DNA from: Aspidapion aeneum | Lineage: Eukaryota; Arthropoda; Insecta; Coleoptera; Brentidae | Reading direction: 5' to 3' | Assembly: GCA_963576565.1 (NCBI GenBank) | Contig: OY755042.1 | Location: 2,064,001 to 2,128,000, forward strand | Length of the DNA stretch: 64,000 bases | Notes under the pieces: generated by a model | Told to the model about the DNA's origin: nothing | The model's input: the letters and a program-made list of their open reading frames with translations, nothing else | Database searches by the model: none | Translations under genes and position numbers: made by a program | Shown: piece after piece, positions 63,262 to 64,000 of the stretch | Position numbering within the stretch: position 1 is the stretch's first letter | Layout of the letters: each line of letters opens with the position of its first letter

Positions 63262-64000
<739 letters not shown>

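Overview
The window reads as repeat-rich, AT-rich arthropod DNA, most likely from an insect. The mobile-element complement points that way: Penelope with GIY-YIG endonuclease, Jockey, RTE-like and CR1/L2-like LINEs, mariner and Tc1 remnants, hAT, a THAP-bearing P-superfamily element and Foldback-like elements. A beetle is possible but cannot be shown from the sequence. No intact host protein-coding gene was found. The only host-gene candidate is a four-codon first exon with a TATA box and a perfect splice donor near 34.34-34.40 kb, the layout typical of insect cuticle-protein genes. Every longer recognisable coding stretch is a decayed transposon gene.

Layout. 0-7 kb: degenerate tandem repeats, minisatellites, a short C/G-ended MITE and unassigned AT-rich DNA. 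7-9.3 kb: a minus-strand CR1/L2-like LINE with a second LINE tail inserted into it. 10-12.7 kb: a large inverted repeat whose loop holds a 274-bp satellite array. 13.3-14.5 kb: a foldback retro-insertion with an 11-bp target duplication beside a hairpin-ended (CTGT)-bearing element. 15.2-19.1 kb: a heptanucleotide array of four successive variants, including exactly 91 and 433 uninterrupted units. 19-29 kb: degenerate 'ATGGCGGATCC' repeats, one long copy of a family called R here, and unassigned DNA. 29.2-30.2 kb: a Foldback-like element with 9-bp target duplications. 31.9-33.1 kb: a Penelope copy inserted in family R. 35.8-37.9 kb: a P-superfamily element carrying a THAP pseudogene and an RTE insertion. 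38.5-40.7 kb: a LINE pseudogene. 43.3-44.4 kb: a second satellite array with a 272-276 bp period. 46.7-51.4 kb: two more (CTGT) elements flanking a mariner and an 889-bp element. 52-55 kb: MITEs and a Tc1 fragment. 55.8-58.5 kb: twin hAT deletion derivatives. 58.7-59.5 kb: Penelope endonuclease. 59.9-62.6 kb: a 37-bp-TIR element with a nested Jockey copy and MITE. 63.3 kb to the edge: a fourth element with a very long (CTGT)n.

The connecting theme is hammerhead ribozymes. Each full satellite monomer in both arrays folds by eye into a complete type-I hammerhead: stem I, CTGAGGA, stem II, GAA, stem III and a GTC cleavage triplet. Related motifs sit in the inverted terminal repeats of the Penelope copy, in two small foldback insertions, just after the second Penelope open frame, and at 41.84 kb. 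In most of these one extra nucleotide lies between the CTGANGA box and stem II, and several have a palindromic stem III that would only close in a dimer. I interpret this as one Penelope-associated ribozyme system seen at several stages: autonomous retroelement, short foldback insertion, tandem satellite (retrozyme-like) and dead remnants. Penelope-linked hammerheads and metazoan retrozymes are known; these copies, their arrangement and their activity are untested here. All structures were drawn by eye.
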